From: Siphonodentalium dalli
Taxonomy: Eukaryota; Mollusca; Scaphopoda; Gadilida; Siphonodentaliidae
NCBI GenBank assembly: GCA_032622095.1
Contig: CP136067.1
Coordinates: 54,727,899 to 54,791,898, forward strand
Length of the DNA stretch: 64,000 bases
Direction of reading: 5' to 3'
Part shown: positions 58,333 through 64,000 of the stretch, piece by piece
How the letters are laid out: each line of letters starts with the position of its first letter
How positions within the stretch are numbered: the stretch's first letter is position 1
The notes under the pieces: model-generated
What the model was told of the DNA's origin: nothing
The model's database searches: none
The model's input: the letters and a program-made list of their open reading frames with translations, nothing else
Made by a program: the position numbers and the translations under genes

Positions 58333-59039
58333 ACACAATTAAGGGAAGGGTTATCAACATAGCACCTGTGATAAGTGTAATCATCAGCATAATAAATAAA
58401 GACACATCATTATCACAGTTGAAAAGAAGTTAATAGCATATATAAACATAGTATTGCACTTGCCAGTACAACTGCATAGAACTATAGTCTATATGACTAG
58501 CGTCTCGGTGAGCTAATAAAAGCTCTGACAAAGTTGCATCTACGAACAGACAAGCCAATTCCAATATACCACCATAATTCATTATGTGGGGTATAAATAG
58601 GTGCACAGGTTCTGTAGTGGTAAATATCTGTGCAATGTTTAAAAACAACTTTACCTAAAAATGTAGAAATACAAGCTTGGACTGGCAACACAACTTTGAT
58701 TTTTTTTTAAATGCAAGCATAATACTGCGGGGGAAAAACCCTATATGGCAGTGGTAATACAAATGATATTGAAAGTTTCAGACTATTGAAGGTACCGGTG
58801 AAGCTGTTCAATAGACTGGAATTACCTCAGACGGCATCTATACATCTCAATGGAATGTTTCACACCAACTTAAATTAAAGTGTCAATGATACAGTAGTTC
58901 AACTCTTGAGACTGGATAATTTCATGTGTTAGTCATAGGCCATATTTTTTAACAGATTCAAAACATATCATTCCCATCTACATGACAACATTCATGACAA
59001 AGTTCATGATAGGACCAACGAAATGGCCTACAACCAGTG
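58333..59039. other. Repeat-derived spacer
   Basis: 58505-58690 matches 55238-55600. The rest is unassigned. No gene. Confidence 0.5.
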
Positions 59040-60250
59040 CTAATCGATTTACCTTGTTTTATACTTAAAACCAAGATGGCCGACGTCAGTCATGTTTTTT
59101 GGCCGATTCACCCAAAAACATATCGTTATGATCAGATGAACAATACAAACTGTAGCCCTCACTAATGGATTGAATTTTGAAATCCAAAATGGCCACTGGC
59201 AGCCCTTTTTTATTTGCCAACTGACCCAAAAATGACTCGTTCCTCTCTGCACGTCAATGACAAATTTCATAGTGATCAGACCAATGGTGGTTAATGGATT
59301 TATAATGCTGAATACTGAAAATAAAGATGGCCAAGTTTTTTGGCCAATTAACCCCAAAACATCTACATGTCAATCTACAAGGAAAATTTCATGATTGCCA
59401 AAATGAAAAGTGTCAATGATACTATAGCTCAACTTGGGGAGAAGTTAATGTTTTGCTGAGCAGTCAATAGAATGATAAAGATGGAAAGTAAAACAAAAGT
59501 TTCAGTAAAGGGATTGTATTGTGAAGATGAAATTATTTTCATTTCAAACATCTTTCCAATAAATGTGGGCTGCAAGGTGTGCCGGTAAATTCAAATGAAA
59601 TATAAGATGGGCTGGCGGCCATGATCTTTAACAAATTTCTGAAAAAATAGATCCCCTCTACAGGTCACCCCGAAGTTCCATATGAAGTTTGGCGATGATC
59701 TGGTGAGAGATTCGACCTGTAGGGTGTACTAACTGAAATTGTTGATGGACCGACTTTGTCAAGTTGAGCAAAAAAGGGCCGAAACTCTGGTGAAAATCAA
59801 ACTTGGCCTGTGTTTTGTGCTAGTGAACCTGCATACCAAATTTCATTCCAGACTTACTAAAGTTGTCATCTGGAAATGAAAAAAGGCATACAGATGGATA
59901 GACCAATGAAATGTCCCGTCTTTTAAAAATGGACATATACAATTGGACATCTCCCATCTGGAACCAAAGAACCATATGAAGTTTGGCGACAATCGTGTGG
60001 TGTGCCGAAGAAGGATTTAGTAATGAAAAGAGTAAAAAAAAAAAGATGGCCACTGCTGGCCATGTGTTTCAATGAATTTCGTGATGGCTCCCATCTAGTG
60101 GCACACAGAAGATCCATATGAAGTTTGCTGATGATCGGATGAGGGATATGGTCTGTAGGGTGTGCCAAAGGATTCAGTAAAGTAAAATCCAATTTTGGCC
60201 TATTCACTCCAAAACAGATAGTTTCCATCTACATGTTGAATGTCAACATA
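59040..60250 (+). repeat. AAGATGGC family, second block
   Basis: Many units of CCAAGATGGCC, GGCCATGTTTTTTGG, CCCAAAAATGACTCGTTCC, CATCTACATGTCAA and CATATGAAGTTTGGCGA are spread over 1.2 kb. 59410-59580 repeats sequence of 37095-37370. Minus ORFs here are incidental. Confidence 0.82.
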
Positions 60251-62236
60251 CATGGAAAATTTTATGATGATCAAATTGAAATGTTTGAGGTTCGTACTTA
60301 GCAGTTGTGACAACATTTCAAATCGCACTGGTCATCATACTCTAAATGGCACCATCTATTATTTCAGCAAAAACAAAATGCTCTCTAAATTCTGTTGACT
60401 CGGTATTAGGCAGACCATCCAAAATTAAAAGAATGGAAACAAGTCAATCCTGAAAATAGACCAACTAGGCATTCAAAATCTGTTTTCAGATTGCTTTTAA
60501 CAAACAAACAATATGACATGACATGAGAAATTCCAACTATTTGGCGAACGCATCACTAAATATTGTTTTTGGGTAGGGTAAAGTTTTTGTCCCGTGTTCG
60601 TGCTACAGAAACCACAGGGTCACAATCATCCATTAGCAAGATATGCCACGGATCACAAAAATGCATACATATTGTGAAAATATCCGATAAATTTTCGATT
60701 AATGGAGTTGGAACAGACACATTTAGCTGAATCAGCGGAAAAAAAAAAATATATATGTTGAGATTAAACCAAATACATCACAGCTCAAACTACAAATCAT
60801 CACCTGGCAACAGTTATCCATTTTCAATACCACTGCCTCCAAGATCAAAGGAAGAAACAGTTATATTGAAAATATATAAACTCTTTTGATGCCACGCAGC
60901 ACTACAGTGCCAAGTATTCTGCCGAATATGCCTGTATGTTGGTAAATATGGGTATTATCTTGTTTCTCTGTATTGCTTGGTATAATTTGTTCAAACTTCA
61001 CAGGTGGGTCGACAGTTAAGGACGACGTGTAGCCACTTAGGACAGAGGTTGTCTGGTAGAGGTTGTCTGACTTTGGCGGTGCCATCTTGGATATGTGGCT
61101 TTTTGCCAATATTTTAGGTTTCAAAGATATTAAAGCAGTATAGTGTTGGATTATATTAATTTCCAGCATGGCATGAGTACATATCTGTTCCATAAATAAA
61201 TGGAATGTGAGGACCACGATGAGATATTGGGGTGACCGAGGGTCCACGAAAATGCGGATGCAAGCAGCAATTGAATGCATTGTATAGGAAATAAACATAA
61301 CGGTCAGTGTACTGGTACGTTATTTGTACCTCATTTATTTCTTGGTGTAGCTGTGTTGGGAGAGCATGTTTTATGCGAGTGTGACCATGTCCGATGCACC
61401 CGGACAGACATGTGCAGATATCATGAGAGGTCATACAGAAGACACATGATATGCTATGTAAAATGTATTGTGTCGGGGACCAGTATTCAATACATGCGCG
61501 ATCAAGGAATATACCCACCAAAACTGGATGGCAGCTGCATTTAATTTCTATGGGGTTATGAGGGAAAAGTGAAAAAAATAAAATAATATTTTGCCCCAAT
61601 ATTCACCAAACAACAACCGTATCCTGAAATTAGAATAGCTACTATTAAATATGGTGGCCTCTGAAATTCTGCTTTCTGGTGACAACTCAGGTAATAAGAA
61701 CCCATACTGTAAGGGGTGTATTGAAAATGTTTTACAGAGGAGGATCTCCTGGTATAGCTATAGAAGACAAAGTTTTAAAATTTTATTTCACATTAAGAAA
61801 TTACAATGCAACATTGATGTTAAAAATAATGATGATTCGTCCAAACAAAAGAAGAACTAATCTCTGGACAACATGATTTGTAACAATGATGACTTTTAGC
61901 TAGATATTCATAATTTACTATAGCTTCTTACAGAAATCAACATGGTTTCCAAAAGAAGATAAGTGATTTTTAGCACACTAAAATAACTACCTCTTGTTAT
62001 GAAAAACCAATTCTGTCTCAGCATCATGTAAAATAGATCACTTCATTGATTTCTTTAAATAATAAATTCGAACTATCATTGAGTAAACTATTGTTGTGAT
62101 AACCAATTAGAAAAGCTACCTAAACACCTCAAAATGAGTACTAGTAAGTTCCCCTTGCGTGCTAGAGTGAGAACTGTTTGTGTGGAGGTAGTGCTCAATT
62201 TACAAGTTACAAAACTGTTATGAGGGTAGAAAATTC
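60251..62236. other. No recognisable gene in about 2 kb
   Basis: ORFs at 60861-61298 (minus), 61156-61599 (minus), 61275-61544 (plus) and 61651-61860 (plus) overlap each other on opposite strands and show no family motif. A conventional host exon could lie here, but I cannot support one. Confidence 0.4.
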
Positions 62237-62516
62237 ATTTAACCCTTTCATAATGGAGGGGAGCTGCGCTGGTGCAGCACTAAAGACCCTGTGCCATTAT
62301 ATTCTCTTATACATGGGAATCTCCAATAGGGAGCCTCACATTTATATCAGAGAATACACTGGCTTACAAGGACAAGGTAAATATTGTTAGGCCAATGTAT
62401 TCTCTTATTTATGCGAGGCTCCCTATGGGATACTCACATAAATAAGAGAAATCATTGGCACAAGGTTTTCACAAAATTTCAGGAAGCTCCAGACATGAAA
62501 GGGTTAAAGACTCATG
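62237..62516. repeat. Inverted-repeat element (MITE-like), ends TTAACCCTTTCAT
   Basis: Left half (62237-62355) and right half (about 62390-62516) are imperfect inverted copies: TTTAACCCTTTCAT at both ends, ATTCTCTTAT and TAGGGAGCCTC inside. 280 bp, non-coding. Related end at 54495-54577. Confidence 0.85.
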
Positions 62517-62604
62517 TGAAAACAGCCTAGTTCTGCATGTCACGACGAGACTGAGTAGACACTGGATTAAGGCTACCAATTCCTCTAGCAGATGAGAAAT
62601 ATCA

Positions 62605-63245
62605 TTCCTCTTACCTTACTCGTATTTAAATTCGCACAGTACTATTTTTCACTCGAAATATGTTCGTAAATGTCTTAGTTCTTAATTATCACTAATGATA
62701 CATGTGTATATATAAAGTCAACCTCGAAGAAAATATACACCGAATATAACACAACTACATCATCATTTCATTGTGAAGATGCGTGCTTGGTACAATTTAT
62801 CAAGCTGGTATTTAATAAATATTTATGGACATCCTGGAACTGAACTTTACTTGCCGACTTCAGAAAGAATCAACTCTTGGTTGCGTGTTTTGAATGCATA
62901 ACTAATTCAGATTGTTTGACCAGTGTCACTCCATGCAGGGTTGTGAAAGAGTGCTTTCGTGCACCTCCAGGCTACAACATTTGTATTTCTTTGAAGCATT
63001 TCAACATGAAACATCGAACCATGATTAAATGCTTTACGTGTAGCCTATACATATGGATAATGTTGTTAAGATTCGTTTCCCCGTATGTAAATATAATTGT
63101 CTATTTTCTATCTAAAATAACCCTCTTATATTCCTTTGGTATAAACTTATGAGTCGTATTATTTTTCGCTCAGTTTTAAATTCGTGCATCAATGGGTGCG
63201 CGAAAAATAGTACTGCGCGAATTTAAATACAAGTAAGGTAGTGAA
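62605..63245. mobile_element. MITE-like element, about 640 bp, ends TACCTTACT
   Basis: TACCTTACTCGTATTTAAAT and TCGCACAGTACTATTTTTC (62613-62655) are mirrored by the complement at about 63181-63241 (ATTTAAATACAAGTAAGGTA). The centre (62660-63150) has only incidental ORFs such as 62877-63152. Confidence 0.8.
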
Positions 63246-63900
63246 CTCAAGTGATTTAGGAATGTTTACTTAATAATTAATAATCGATTCTGATTACCAC
63301 ATCTGAAGAAAACCTCCAAGATATTGGTTTGGGTGGGGGGGGGGGGGGGGGGGGGGGGGGGTAACTTTTTTGAGACCGTTATTTCTACTTCTCACTTTCT
63401 ACATCTCTTTGTCATATATGGATTTTAACGGTGTAAATTGTCATATCTTGTTTACATATAGCATACTAGAGAATTAAAACATACTAGATCTGTTCCAGTG
63501 GTCTCTATAATTTGTGCTTATACAAATGACAACTGAACGAACATATTCAATTTCATTTGGTATCAGAACAATGAATACAAGCCAATCGTGAGAAGTAACT
63601 GATGAGTTGAAGTTATTGAAGATATTCTTTTCATTAACATCTCCTTTCACCAACATATTTCAACAGAAAATCATATTTTATGGAGTCCCTGTTTATGAAT
63701 AATATGCACCAATCATGTTTTAATCTTCAGTTTCTATATATATATATCACTTACTCAGAGCCATGTAGAGTTTCTCTATACAATCTAAAAATCTGTACAA
63801 TCAATCATGCAATGAGTTCATAGAGTTATCCATCTTATGTGGCAGCCACAGTTCATATGCCTGAGACTGAGAAAGCTCTTGTGAAAATATGGTGCAAGAC
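63246..63900. other. Spacer with a long poly-G run
   Basis: Poly-G at about 63335-63361 and a TATATA run at 63736-63749. Short ORFs only. Confidence 0.6.
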
Positions 63901-64000
63901 ATTTGCAAATTGAGGTCCCCAAAGGGTGAATTTAGCGAGGGTAACCTGCACAGCAGGCTAGCATCACTTAATTCACCTTTGGGGATCCCCCCCAAGAGGG
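63901..64000 (+). repeat. Fragment of the 440-bp hairpin repeat, cut by the window edge
   Basis: GAGGTCCCCAAAGGGTGAAT and TTAGCGAGG are mirrored by AATTCACCTTTGGGGATCCC. This matches the hairpin in 16413-16503 (GCACAGCGGGCTAG here GCACAGCAGGCTAG). Confidence 0.85.

Noticed and set aside
60861-61599. Overlapping ORFs on both strands suggesting an exon
   Set aside because: No motif, no supported splice sites and conflicting strands.

Overview
This is a gene-poor, repeat-dominated stretch of animal nuclear DNA. It is AT-rich and has no prokaryotic gene packing. Nearly every recognisable coding stretch is a broken transposable-element gene. The LINEs, the TTAA-type MITEs, the recurring (GGAC)n tails and the AAGATGGC-type repeats suggest a marine invertebrate, probably a lophotrochozoan such as a bivalve. 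That assignment comes from memory of repeat styles and is low confidence. I see no rRNA, tRNA or CRISPR, and no intact conventional host gene.

Layout. 1-3540: minus-strand LINE with a nested inverted-repeat element, followed by a 107-bp-arm foldback (3541-3836). 4259-7335: a non-coding transposon with about 43-bp inverted ends, an exact 6-bp target duplication (CATCTG) and end blocks built from the palindrome TTGGACTTAAGTCCAA. A TTAA-type MITE sits in the core of one palindrome. 7388-8573: a foldback containing a minisatellite. 9701-18650: one LINE (endonuclease, reverse transcriptase, zinc knuckle, ATCTT-type tail) split by two copies of the same repeat family. 19330-25958: a 6.6-kb array of 33/40-bp units. 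26-38 kb: foldbacks, tandem hairpins, LINE scraps and a second TTAA MITE. 38705-40305: pseudogene of a multi-copy transposon-like gene, then a third TTAA MITE.

The most unusual part is 41.5-52 kb. At 41516-48670 two related satellites (173-bp A and 180-bp B) are arranged A-B, then a GC-rich decayed gene, then B'-A' in inverted orientation. This looks like one element whose long inverted ends are tandem arrays. About 1.2 kb further on is a compact two-gene cassette: a TATA box with two dyads, a zinc-finger/polyQ P-loop ATPase resembling virus or Polinton-type packaging ATPases, an ATGA stop/start overlap, a C2HC zinc-finger protein with an acidic tail, and an AATAAA signal almost directly after the stop codon. 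The cassette is followed by a second copy of the TTGGACTTAAGTCCAA element.

The last 11 kb is a patchwork of dispersed non-coding repeat families, several ending in (GGAC)n plus a short hairpin, with inverted-repeat elements near the right edge. Coordinates of repeat boundaries are by eye and may be off by tens of bases unless a TSD or TIR is given.
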